A stretch of 37,335 nucleotides of DNA from an uncultured Bacteroidales bacterium (GTDB lineage: Bacteria; Bacteroidota; Bacteroidia; Bacteroidales; Muribaculaceae): NCBI GenBank assembly GCA_902776955.1, contig CACYSG010000021.1, forward strand, positions 1 to 37,335, read 5' to 3'. This document shows, piece by piece, positions 8,539-16,218 of the stretch; positions within the stretch are counted from its first letter, which is position 1, and the number at the start of each line of letters is the position of its first letter. Position numbers and translations under genes: made by a program. The notes under the pieces were generated by a model, which saw nothing but the letters and a program-made list of their open reading frames with translations, was not told where the DNA came from and did no database searches.

Positions 8539-8940
8539 CTACAGCGTTTCTTCCAATGATTCCACCGCGTGGCGCACGCAGTCCTCACATGAGCACAACG
8601 GCCCGCGGTCGCTTCCCACGCCCTTCAGGTCCTTGCAGCGCGTGGCACCGCAACGCTGCTCAAACTCGGCTCGCAGCTGGCTGGCCTGGGGGTTCATGCG
8701 GCGGTTGTCATATTTTAGCAACCCCTGCGCTATTTGCGCGCCGCACAGGGCGCCGCAGGTCTCTTCCATGCAGCCCATTCCGCTGCCAAAACAGGCCCCC
8801 ATCGCCAGCAGTCTGTCCTGCGGCATTCCCAGCTCGGGTTGGAAGGCCAGCAGCACGGCCTGACAGCAGTTATAGTCACGCTTATACATTACCGCGCGCT
8901 CGCGCCGCGGCATCCCGCTCATCATCATGTCTTCTTCCAT
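8539..8940 (-). CDS. C_GCAxxG_C_C family redox-type cysteine protein
   Basis: A 133-aa cytoplasmic protein of the C_GCAxxG_C_C family (Pfam PF09719). Seen: N-C-C-Q-A-V at 24-29, then GACFGSGMGCMEETCGALCGA with C50, C57, C62 and C66, and further cysteines in RCGATRCKDL and CSCEDCV near the end. Family members are described as putative redox-active or metal-binding proteins; the exact reaction is not known to me. It has its own promoter (8973-9004) and is separated from mreB by about 140 bp. The first ATG is used; a start at M8 or M10 is also possible. Confidence 0.87.
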   Translation of the reverse strand: MEEDMMMSGMPRRERAVMYKRDYNCCQAVLLAFQPELGMPQDRLLAMGACFGSGMGCMEETCGALCGAQIAQGLLKYDNRRMNPQASQLRAEFEQRCGATRCKDLKGVGSDRGPLCSCEDCVRHAVESLEETL

Positions 8941-8972
8941 GTCTCTTATATATTAATGTGAATTTCTCACTG

Positions 8973-9004
8973 CAAAGGTAGTGAAAAGTTTTATAGAGAC
9001 CCAA
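8973..9004 (-). promoter_or_regulatory. Promoter of the C_GCAxxG_C_C gene
   Basis: Minus-strand TACCTTTG (8973-8980) with TTG 21 bp upstream (9002-9004), a good match to the Bacteroidota promoter. It lies 33 bp before the start codon. Confidence 0.65.
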
Positions 9005-9046
9005 GATTTTACATCTCATGGCCCAAACAGATGGAGCAGAAAGTGA

Positions 9047-9094
9047 TTTATTTGTCCGCGAACGGAACTTTTACCTGGTTCGCGGCACGATAAA
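9047..9094. repeat. 48-bp promoter/stem-loop element, copy 1
   Basis: First of three equal-length copies around the DUF234 ATPase. It begins TTTATTTGTCCGCGAACGG and ends GTTCGCGGCACGATAAA. CCGCGAAC and GTTCGCGG are perfect 8-bp inverted repeats around a 14-nt loop. Confidence 0.85.
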
Positions 9095-9164
9095 CGCATG
9101 TATCAGGCCTAAATATGCCTAATTATCCTACTGATATTGGTTATAAAATCATCAAAAAATTGGT

Positions 9165-9212
9165 TTTATTTGTCCGCGAACGATATTTTTTGTATCTTCG
9201 TGGCACGATAAA
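9165..9212. repeat. 48-bp promoter/stem-loop element, copy 2
   Basis: Same 48-bp length and same ends as copy 1; the inverted repeat is CCGCGAA / TTCGTGG. The copy ends 14 bp before the ATPase start codon and contains that gene's likely promoter. Confidence 0.85.
9170..9200 (+). promoter_or_regulatory. Promoter of the DUF234 ATPase, inside repeat copy 2
   Basis: TTG (9170-9172), 20 bp, then TATCTTCG (9193-9200), one base off the -7 consensus. The 20-bp spacer contains the left arm of the inverted repeat, so a protein bound there would compete with RNA polymerase. Confidence 0.55.
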
Positions 9213-9226
9213 ACACTATTTTTGAA

Positions 9227-10666
9227 ATGAAACTGATAGGACGCAAACAAGAAGTGAAGGAATTGAATCGCTTGTATAATAGTGATTTACCTCAGTTTGT
9301 GGCTGTTTATGGCCGTCGCAGGGTGGGCAAAACCTTTCTGGTGGACGAAACATTCAAAGGGCGCATCACTTTTCGTCATGCAGGATTGTCACCTGTTGAC
9401 AGCGGCACAGGAAAGAATGAGCTTAAAAGTCAACTGAAAAATTTTTATTATTCGTTGACGACTCAAGGCATGAAGAAGTCTAAATGTCCTACATCGTGGC
9501 TAGAGGCGTTTTTCATGCTTGAGCAGCATCTCCAATCGATAGATGACGGCAGGCGCCAGTTGATTTTTCTCGATGAACTGCCCTGGATGGATACGCCTCG
9601 ATCGGGTTTTATTACGGCGCTAGAGGCTTTCTGGAATGGTTGGGCTTGCCATCGTGACAATATCATGCTGGTGGTGTGCGGCTCGGCATCTTCATGGGTC
9701 CAAAATCGTTTAATCAATAATCATGGAGGTCTGTACGGTCGGTTAACCTATGAAATTAAGTTGGCTCCATTCAATTTGCGTGAGTGTGAGGCATTCTATC
9801 ACAGTCGTGGTGTCAAATTATCACGCTATGAAATTGTGCGAGGCTATATGGCATTGGGCGGTGTGCCTTATTACTTGGGTTATATTGAGCCGAGCAAGAG
9901 CATGGTGCAGAATGTGGATCGCTTGTTTTTCTCCAAGGGCGCTCCCCTGCGAGGTGAGTTTGATCGCTTGTTTGCATCGGTGTTTGCTCGTCCTGCCGAG
10001 GTAAAAAGTATTGTGAAAGTCCTAAGTGAACGTCATGCTGGATATACCCGCAACGAAATTGCTGCAAAGACGGGTATTAAGCTGGGCGGCGGCTTGAGCA
10101 AGTTGCTTGAGGCATTGATTGTCAGTGACTTTGTACAGCCCTATGTGCCTTTTGGAAAAAGCAAACGATCGGTTCATTACAAATTGGTAGATCCTTTCTG
10201 CTTATTCTTTATGCGCCATGTTTACAATCGGAACCATCCCGATAGTTTTTGGCAGCAGAACCAATCTTCTCCTTCCATTCTCAGTTGGCAGGGAATAGCG
10301 TTTGAAGATATTTGTTTGCTGCATATTGACCAGATCAAGAAGGCTCTAGGCATCTTTGGTGTTTCATCTCGGCAGTCCTCATGGGCTTTGCCCGGCAATG
10401 ATGAGACAGATGGCACTCAGATTGATTTGCTCATTGAGCGGAATGACAATGTGGTAAACCTGTGTGAGATGAAATTCTACAAGAATGATTTTGCTGTGGA
10501 TAAGGCCTATGATCGCACGCTGCGCAACCGTCTAGCAGTGTTGCAGGAGGGGTTGCCCAAGCGCATTGCTGTTCACATGACGCTGATAACGACATTTGGG
10601 CTTGCATATAATGAATACTTTGGCGATTTTCAGCAAGTTATCGTTCTTGATGACTTGTTTGAGTAA
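9227..10666 (+). CDS. AAA ATPase with C-terminal DUF234 (PD-(D/E)xK-like) domain
   Basis: A 479-aa protein of the ATPase_2 (PF01637) plus DUF234 (PF03008) family. Seen: Walker A G29-RRRVGKT36, Walker B LIFLDE (112-117, D116/E117), a sensor-like VVCGSASSW (149-157), a winged-helix-like region (about 265-320, ARPAEV..TRNEIAAKTGI) and a C-terminal restriction-nuclease-like core with D400 (QIDLLI) and E414-x-K416 (CEMKFY). Family members are widespread in archaea and gut Bacteroidota and their function is not established; the fold suggests an ATP-dependent DNA-interacting protein. The gene is monocistronic, AT-richer than neighbours, and flanked by three copies of a 48-bp element (two before, one after), which suggests autoregulation or a mobile cassette. 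Confidence 0.9.
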   Translation: MKLIGRKQEVKELNRLYNSDLPQFVAVYGRRRVGKTFLVDETFKGRITFRHAGLSPVDSGTGKNELKSQLKNFYYSLTTQGMKKSKCPTSWLEAFFMLEQHLQSIDDGRRQLIFLDELPWMDTPRSGFITALEAFWNGWACHRDNIMLVVCGSASSWVQNRLINNHGGLYGRLTYEIKLAPFNLRECEAFYHSRGVKLSRYEIVRGYMALGGVPYYLGYIEPSKSMVQNVDRLFFSKGAPLRGEFDRLFASVFARPAEVKSIVKVLSERHAGYTRNEIAAKTGIKLGGGLSKLLEALIVSDFVQPYVPFGKSKRSVHYKLVDPFCLFFMRHVYNRNHPDSFWQQNQSSPSILSWQGIAFEDICLLHIDQIKKALGIFGVSSRQSSWALPGNDETDGTQIDLLIERNDNVVNLCEMKFYKNDFAVDKAYDRTLRNRLAVLQEGLPKRIAVHMTLITTFGLAYNEYFGDFQQVIVLDDLFE

Positions 10667-10690
10667 GTGTTTTGGATAGTGAAAAGTGGT

Positions 10691-10738
10691 TTTATTTGTC
10701 CGTGAACGGGGTGAAAGTACCGTTCGCGGCACGGTAAA
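10691..10738. repeat. 48-bp promoter/stem-loop element, copy 3
   Basis: Lies 24 bp after the ATPase stop codon. Same length as copies 1 and 2; arms CCGTGAACGG / CCGTTCGCGG pair over 10 bp with one G-T. It has the same orientation as the upstream copies, so the gene sits between direct repeats. Confidence 0.85.
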
Positions 10739-10924
10739 CGCTTGTTTTCTGGGAATTCGCCTGTGGCGGCTCCTGCTTTCGTATTGGCACAATGGGGTCG
10801 CTTGATGGGCGTTTCTTTTGGGGCTTTCTCGCTTGTTTATTTCGTGTGATTGCCCTGAATTACAAGGCTTGTTTTGTTTTTCTTGAGGGGAATTTACTGA
10901 AATTGGCTCCGAATGTTTACTGAA

Positions 10925-10975
10925 GCAAGAAAAAATGCTTTTTCTTGCCATTGTGTTCGGCTTGCACTATCTTTG
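10925..10975 (+). promoter_or_regulatory. Promoter cassette of the BspA-like gene (palindrome plus TTG/TATCTTTG)
   Basis: A perfect inverted repeat GCAAGAAAAA-ATGC-TTTTTCTTGC (10925-10948) overlaps the TTG (10945-10947) of a promoter with a 20-bp spacer and TATCTTTG (10968-10975). The spacer CCATTGTGTTCGGCTTGCAC is almost the same as in the glnA promoter at 29591-29621, so this is a dispersed cassette, possibly an operator. Confidence 0.7.
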
Positions 10976-11018
10976 CGGTGTCAATCACTGGCATAAATTA
11001 CCTAACTAGAACATTTTG

Positions 11019-13583
11019 ATGATGAAACGACCTATAAATTCTAGGATATCCATGAGCCGATGCCTGATGCTGCTGTTGCTGATGTTTGTATCAATTTCAG
11101 CCTTGGCGCAAGAGGCTTACTCAGTATTTACCGAGGCTGACAGCACGCTGACGTTTTTCTACGATCAACAGCGCAGTTCCCGTCCGGGCACATCCTATTC
11201 GTTGGTAATAGAGGATAGCGTTCCCGGTTGGTATGGGAACAGCGGCAACATCGCCAAGGTGGTGTTTGACACCACATTTGTGGCAGTCCATCCCTCTTCC
11301 ACTCTAGCTTGGTTCCGCGATATGTCAAAGCTGGTCTCCATTACGGGAATCGAAAATTTAAATACCGATTTGGTGACCGACATGAGGAGAATGTTTCAGG
11401 GTTGCAAATCCTTGAAATCGGTTGACGTGAGTGAATTCAACACCTCGAATGTGACCGACATGATGAGCATGTTCCAAGATTGTTCGCAATTGACAACCCT
11501 TGACTTGAGTGGCTTCAATACCTCAAATGTGATAGACATGGAAGGTATGTTTTATAACTGCATTTCATTGAAATCGGTTGATGTGAGTGGTTCCAGCAAC
11601 ACGAAGTTGACAAAAACAGGATTCATGTTTTCTAACTGCTCATCCTTGACAACCCTTGACCTGAGAGGCTTTAACACCCTGAATGTGACTTACATGAGAT
11701 GCATGTTTGCTGGTTGCACACAGTTGGCATCCATCAACTTGAGCACTTTCGATACGTCGAAAGCGACAGATATGAATGGCATGTTCTATAACTGCCAATC
11801 GTTGGACTCCCTCGACCTGAGTAATTTCAACACCGTGAATGTGACCGACATGAATAGCATGTTCGCTGGTTGCCGCTCCTTGACATCTCTCGACCTGAGT
11901 GGTTTCAAAACCGCGAAAGTGACAGATATGAAAGACATGTTTGAGAGCTGCTTATTATTGGATTCCCTTAACTTGAGCAGCTTTGACACCTCGAATGTGA
12001 CAAACATGGAATTCATGTTCGCAAACTGCCAATACTTGACCTTCCTCGACCTGAGTGGCTTCAAAACCTCAATGGTGACAACCATGAGTGGCTTGTTCTC
12101 TGATTGCCAATCCTTGACAACCCTTAACCTGAAAGAATTCAACACCTTGCATGTGAAAAACATGACAGACATGTTTAAGAACTGCCATCATTTGAAAGCA
12201 ATCTATGTTACCGATAGCTGGACTACAGATTCTATAACCGAGTCAACTGATATGTTTTTGGCTTGTTTCGATCTGGTCGGAGAGAAGGGCACAACCTATC
12301 ATCCGGAACATGTGGATGTCGCCTATGCCCATATCGACAATGCCCCCATCGATCCGGGTTACCTGAGTGAATGGAGGGAGGGTTATGCCTGCTACACGCC
12401 GGCCAACATGACGCTGACTTTCTACAACGACAGCAAGCGCACAACCCGCCCGGGCACTTCCTATTTGCTGAATCAGGGAACAGTCAATCCTGGTTGGACT
12501 GAATATGCTGCACGCATCACCCGAGTGCAGATTGACACCACATTTGTCGAGGCCCGCCCCGTTACCACCTACGGTTGGTTTTCTCAAATGAACAATCTGG
12601 ATTCCATTATTGGAATCGACTATTTAAACACCGACTCGGTGACCGACATGAGGAGAATGTTCGCTGGTTGCCAGAAATTGGACACCCTTGACTTGAGCGG
12701 CTTCAACACCTCGAATGTCACCAACATGTGGGCGATGTTCTATGACTGCCAAAAGTTGGACTCCCTTGACCTGAGCGGTTTCAACACCTCGAAGGTGACC
12801 AACATGGCCCGCATGTTCTCGGGCTGCGAATCTCTAACTTACCTTGACTTGGCCAGTTTCAATACAGACAGCCTGAGGGACGTGGCGGGCATGTTCGCCG
12901 GTTGCGGTTCCCTGCCGTCCCTTGATCTGAGCGGTTTCAACACCTCGAGGGTGAAATACATGAGTTATATGTTCAATGGCTGTGATTCCTTGATCGCTCT
13001 TGACCTGAGCGGCTTCAACACCACTAATGTGACCGAAATGGAGTACATGTTCCTGGACTGCGATTCGTTGGCATCCCTTGACCTGAGCGGCTTCAACACC
13101 ATGAATGTGACCGACATGGGAGGCATGTTTGCTGGCTGCGACACTTTGGCGGTCCTCGACCTGAGCAACTTCAATACGTGGAATGTGCGTAGCATGGAAG
13201 CCATGTTCAACGGTTGCAGCCATCTGAAAACTATCTATGCGGGCCGAGGCTGGAACACTGGCGCCGTGACTCAATCCGGTGAAATGTTTTACGGTTGCGA
13301 CCGTCTTGTCGGAGGCCAAGGTACAGCCTATGATGAGAACTATGTGGATGCCGCCCGTGCCCATATCGACGGCGGCCTGGACGACCCGGGCTATCTCACC
13401 GAGAAAATCAATATACTCCCTGGTGACGTGAATGCCGATGGCGAGGTTAACATCGCCGACGTGAACTGTGTCATCAGCGTTATTCTGGGAGACCCTGACA
13501 CCTATGAGGGCCGTGCCGACGTGAATGATGATGGCGAGGTAACCATCGCCGACATCAATGCCGTCATCGATTACATCTTGTAG
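11019..13583 (+). CDS. Secreted BspA-like DUF285 repeat protein with dockerin-like C-terminus
   Basis: About 854 aa. The ATG at 11019 is preferred over the in-frame TTG just before it. A signal peptide (to about ALAQ) is followed by two homologous halves. Each starts with a conserved domain (ADSTLTFFYDQQRSSRPGTSY.. / ANMTLTFYNDSKRTTRPGTSY..) and continues into about 12 and 9 DUF285 modules (PF03382) of roughly 24 residues, pattern LDLSGFNTSNVTDMxxMFxxC. Each half ends in a shared cap (..DPGYLSEW / ..DPGYLTEK). The last 55 residues hold two Ca-binding dockerin-type repeats (GDVNADGEVNIADVN, ADVNDDGEVTIADIN). DUF285/BspA leucine-rich-like proteins are surface proteins linked to adhesion; that role here is inference. 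The dockerin-like end may anchor it to a partner. It has its own promoter cassette. Confidence 0.92.
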   Translation: MMKRPINSRISMSRCLMLLLLMFVSISALAQEAYSVFTEADSTLTFFYDQQRSSRPGTSYSLVIEDSVPGWYGNSGNIAKVVFDTTFVAVHPSSTLAWFRDMSKLVSITGIENLNTDLVTDMRRMFQGCKSLKSVDVSEFNTSNVTDMMSMFQDCSQLTTLDLSGFNTSNVIDMEGMFYNCISLKSVDVSGSSNTKLTKTGFMFSNCSSLTTLDLRGFNTLNVTYMRCMFAGCTQLASINLSTFDTSKATDMNGMFYNCQSLDSLDLSNFNTVNVTDMNSMFAGCRSLTSLDLSGFKTAKVTDMKDMFESCLLLDSLNLSSFDTSNVTNMEFMFANCQYLTFLDLSGFKTSMVTTMSGLFSDCQSLTTLNLKEFNTLHVKNMTDMFKNCHHLKAIYVTDSWTTDSITESTDMFLACFDLVGEKGTTYHPEHVDVAYAHIDNAPIDPGYLSEWREGYACYTPANMTLTFYNDSKRTTRPGTSYLLNQGTVNPGWTEYAARITRVQIDTTFVEARPVTTYGWFSQMNNLDSIIGIDYLNTDSVTDMRRMFAGCQKLDTLDLSGFNTSNVTNMWAMFYDCQKLDSLDLSGFNTSKVTNMARMFSGCESLTYLDLASFNTDSLRDVAGMFAGCGSLPSLDLSGFNTSRVKYMSYMFNGCDSLIALDLSGFNTTNVTEMEYMFLDCDSLASLDLSGFNTMNVTDMGGMFAGCDTLAVLDLSNFNTWNVRSMEAMFNGCSHLKTIYAGRGWNTGAVTQSGEMFYGCDRLVGGQGTAYDENYVDAARAHIDGGLDDPGYLTEKINILPGDVNADGEVNIADVNCVISVILGDPDTYEGRADVNDDGEVTIADINAVIDYIL

Positions 13584-13738
13584 GCAGTGATGTGTCCCCC
13601 ACATCCAGCGCCTCTCATGGTTGATTGTTCAGCCATGCTTCCTTGCGCCCTAGGCTTGCATTATTGTTTCCTGGTCGAGGCAATAACCGGCGTGGCTACA
13701 CGTTATATATATAATAAAGAAAATATCAAGTGCGCACT

Positions 13739-15142
13739 ATGAACAAGAGAATGATTTCGCTCATGGCAGCCGCGCTGGCTTTGTTGTCGGCGAGCGGCCA
13801 GGTGTCGTTTACCGGTGTCGGAGAGCACCCAGTTATTGAGTTGACTCCCGAGTCGACCACCGGCTTGAATAAGATATATGTCATTTATGACGTCAATGGG
13901 GTGACGATGAACTTCGACTCGTATACTGGTGAGCGGGCGAAATGGGAATACTATGACTATCGTAGCGGTAGCCTTGATATCAATCCGGTTCCCGATATCC
14001 GCTGGAACGGTATGTCAACCTCGCTGGATAGGATCATTCCCAACGTCGGTTACAAGATTCAGGATGGCGATAACAGTCCGTTCTTCTGTTGGGTGGTGAA
14101 CTATGTCGACTATCCCTTGGAATTGAACGACTTGTTCTTTGGCTCCGAGACGCCGTGTAACCTGGTAAGTTTTGACCTCGACGGACAGGCTCCTGCCATC
14201 GACTATTATGTGAATAGGCGCCGCCATGTGATTGACCGCCAAATCGAGTTGAAATACAATACGCTCGAATTTGTTGAAGATAGTATCAACTCCTATTGGG
14301 ATATGGTAGCGGTCGTCGATACTTTTCCTGCCCTCGATCAGGCCTTCCAGATCGAGCCGCCCCTGTGCAACACGGTTTTCCTGCTCACCGGTGACCGCTT
14401 CTTGAGAGAGTGGAACATGGAGGAGGAAGGCACTGAAAGCGACCTCTATATGACTCAGGCCGTGGATTGTGAAGCCATGGCATGGCAAGAGAATCACGAT
14501 GGTACTTATTCCAAGGTCGAGTCGACCATCAGCGACGGCTCTGCCCCGGTTCACGTCTTGTTCAAAGGTTTTCCCACCGAAGCGGCAGTCTATCGTGCCT
14601 GGCAAATTGCTGACGACCCCGAATTTGAGAATATCATCCTGCAATACAACCAGGACGAGTTGGACTACTCCTTCACCGATGTCGGTACCGTTTATGTGCG
14701 TTACATGGTGGCCAATGCGTCGGGAACGTGTGAAGAGACCAGCGATTACTATACCATCAATGTGGGCGTGAGCTCGATAGGAGTGATGATGGGAGGAAGA
14801 AGGGAAGTCTCCAATGTGTTCTCACCTGGCACGACCCCGGGTGTTAACGACATCTGGAAGGTTCCGACCAAGTCGCTGGTTGAATTCCACTGCTGGATTT
14901 TCAACCGCTGGGGCAATCTCGTGTATGAATTCACCGACCCCGACGGAGGATGGGATGGCACCTACAAGGGTAAACTTGTCGATCCGGGTGTATTTTATTA
15001 TGTGGCAAAAGGTTTAGGTAGTGACGGCGTGTCCCACGAGAAACGCGGCGACATCACGATCATTAACTACAACCAGAGGTACGGTGCCGACCCGATGGGC
15101 GGTAACGGCGCCACTGGTGGCACGACGGGTACTGGGGAATAA
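13739..15142 (+). CDS. Secreted protein with T9SS type B (gliding-motility CHU_C) sorting domain
   Basis: About 467 aa from the ATG at 13739; a GTG three codons upstream in frame is less likely. A signal peptide (MNKRMISLMAAALALLSASGQ) is followed by beta-rich, PKD-like sequence. The last 110 residues match the gliding-motility-associated C-terminal domain (TIGR04131/PF13585): NVFSPGTTPGVNDIWKV, FNRWGNLVYEF, GWDGTYKGKLVDPGVFYYV. That domain directs export across the outer membrane by the type IX secretion system. It ends in an unusual Gly/Thr-rich tail (GGNGATGGTTGTGE). It is followed after 30 bp by a lytic transglycosylase in the same direction, so the two are probably co-transcribed. The function of the passenger part is not recognised. 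Confidence 0.87.
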   Translation: MNKRMISLMAAALALLSASGQVSFTGVGEHPVIELTPESTTGLNKIYVIYDVNGVTMNFDSYTGERAKWEYYDYRSGSLDINPVPDIRWNGMSTSLDRIIPNVGYKIQDGDNSPFFCWVVNYVDYPLELNDLFFGSETPCNLVSFDLDGQAPAIDYYVNRRRHVIDRQIELKYNTLEFVEDSINSYWDMVAVVDTFPALDQAFQIEPPLCNTVFLLTGDRFLREWNMEEEGTESDLYMTQAVDCEAMAWQENHDGTYSKVESTISDGSAPVHVLFKGFPTEAAVYRAWQIADDPEFENIILQYNQDELDYSFTDVGTVYVRYMVANASGTCEETSDYYTINVGVSSIGVMMGGRREVSNVFSPGTTPGVNDIWKVPTKSLVEFHCWIFNRWGNLVYEFTDPDGGWDGTYKGKLVDPGVFYYVAKGLGSDGVSHEKRGDITIINYNQRYGADPMGGNGATGGTTGTGE

Positions 15143-15172
15143 AAGAACAAGAGTAATCGTAAAGACAACACA

Positions 15173-16135
15173 ATGAAAAAGGCAATAATATTGGCGGTGG
15201 CGTTGATAGTGTCATCGTCGGTTGTGGTTCAAGCCCAACTCAAGCGCGAATACACCCGCCAGGAGACGCCCTCTCCCGTGTTCAGCACGGCGGCGAGTCC
15301 TGACATTCCCATGAGTGTGACGTTTGCGGGCGAGAAGATCAGTTTTGACCGCCTGGACATGGCCGAGCGCCTGGACCGCGAGTTGACAGGCGTCATCTAT
15401 GGCCACACGACGACGCAATTGTGTTTCAAGCGCGCCAACAGGTATTTCCCGGCGTTGGCGGCGATTCTCAAGGAGCAGGGCGTGCCTCTCGATTTCCTCT
15501 ACCTTGCCGTGACCGAGAGTTCGATGGACTATAACGCCTACTCCAGCGCCAGGGCCGCCGGTTTGTGGCAGTTCCTGGCCGGAACGGGACGTGACTATGG
15601 CCTGGAAGTGAACGACGAGGTGGACGAGCGCTATGACCCCGAGAAATCCACGGTGGCCGCCTGCAAGTATCTCAAGGCCGCCTACAAGAAATATGGCCAC
15701 TGGCCCACGGTGGCCGCCAGCTACAATGCCGGCATGCAGCGCATCAGCAACGAGATGTCGAGCCAGAAGGTGGACAACTCCTTTGACCTCTATCTGGTGC
15801 AGGAGACATCGCGCTATGTGTTCCGCATCATTGCCTACAAGCTGGTGATGGAATCCCCCAAGCGTTACGGCTATCGCTTCTCGCGCAAGAACCTGTGGCA
15901 GCCCGTGGCCTATACGACCGTCGATGTCACGGGGTCGGTCCCCAGCTGGATTGACTGGGCACGCTCCAAGGGGCTCACCTACGCCCAGCTGCGTGAGGCC
16001 AATCCGTGGATTCGCTCCACCAGGCTGACCAACAGCGCCGGCAAGACCTACAAGGTGAGAATACCCAAGAACGACGAACTCTATCGCAGCAAGCGCAAGT
16101 TCACCGTGTATAACAAGGATTGGGTAGTGGACTAG
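15173..16135 (+). CDS. Lytic transglycosylase, SLT/MltD-like
   Basis: A 320-aa protein with a signal peptide (cleavage near VQAQ, residue 20-22) and a goose-lysozyme-like SLT domain (about 90-210). Seen: catalytic Glu E115 in LAVTESSMDYNAYS, the ARAAGLWQFLAGTGRDYGL motif, and AASYNAGMQRI. The enzyme cleaves the MurNAc-GlcNAc bond of peptidoglycan in the periplasm, giving 1,6-anhydro ends. The region after about 240 (KGLTYAQLREANPWIRS..YKVRIP) looks like a LysM-type tail. It lies between the T9SS-sorted protein and uvrA, all on the plus strand with short gaps. Confidence 0.92.
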   Translation: MKKAIILAVALIVSSSVVVQAQLKREYTRQETPSPVFSTAASPDIPMSVTFAGEKISFDRLDMAERLDRELTGVIYGHTTTQLCFKRANRYFPALAAILKEQGVPLDFLYLAVTESSMDYNAYSSARAAGLWQFLAGTGRDYGLEVNDEVDERYDPEKSTVAACKYLKAAYKKYGHWPTVAASYNAGMQRISNEMSSQKVDNSFDLYLVQETSRYVFRIIAYKLVMESPKRYGYRFSRKNLWQPVAYTTVDVTGSVPSWIDWARSKGLTYAQLREANPWIRSTRLTNSAGKTYKVRIPKNDELYRSKRKFTVYNKDWVVD

Positions 16136-16147
16136 ACGACCGACCAC

Positions 16148-16189
16148 TCTAGAAAATCTAGATACTCTAGATACTCTAGAGTATCTAGA
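16148..16189. repeat. 9-bp-period repeat ending in a perfect palindrome before uvrA
   Basis: Units such as ACTCTAGAA, AATCTAGAT, ACTCTAGAT, ACTCTAGAG repeat with a 9-bp period. Bases 16166-16189 form a perfect 24-bp palindrome (arms TCTAGATACTCT / AGAGTATCTAGA). No T-run follows, so it does not look like a standard terminator. It lies 30 bp before the uvrA start. Confidence 0.85.
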
Positions 16190-16218
16190 AGAACAAGATA
16201 ACAAGAAACCAGAGATAG

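Larger units (their letters stand above)
10667..11018. other. Intergenic region between ATPase and BspA-like gene
   Basis: Holds the third 48-bp element (10691-10738), about 190 bp with no recognised feature, and the promoter cassette of the BspA-like gene (10925-10975). No coding potential seen. Confidence 0.6.
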
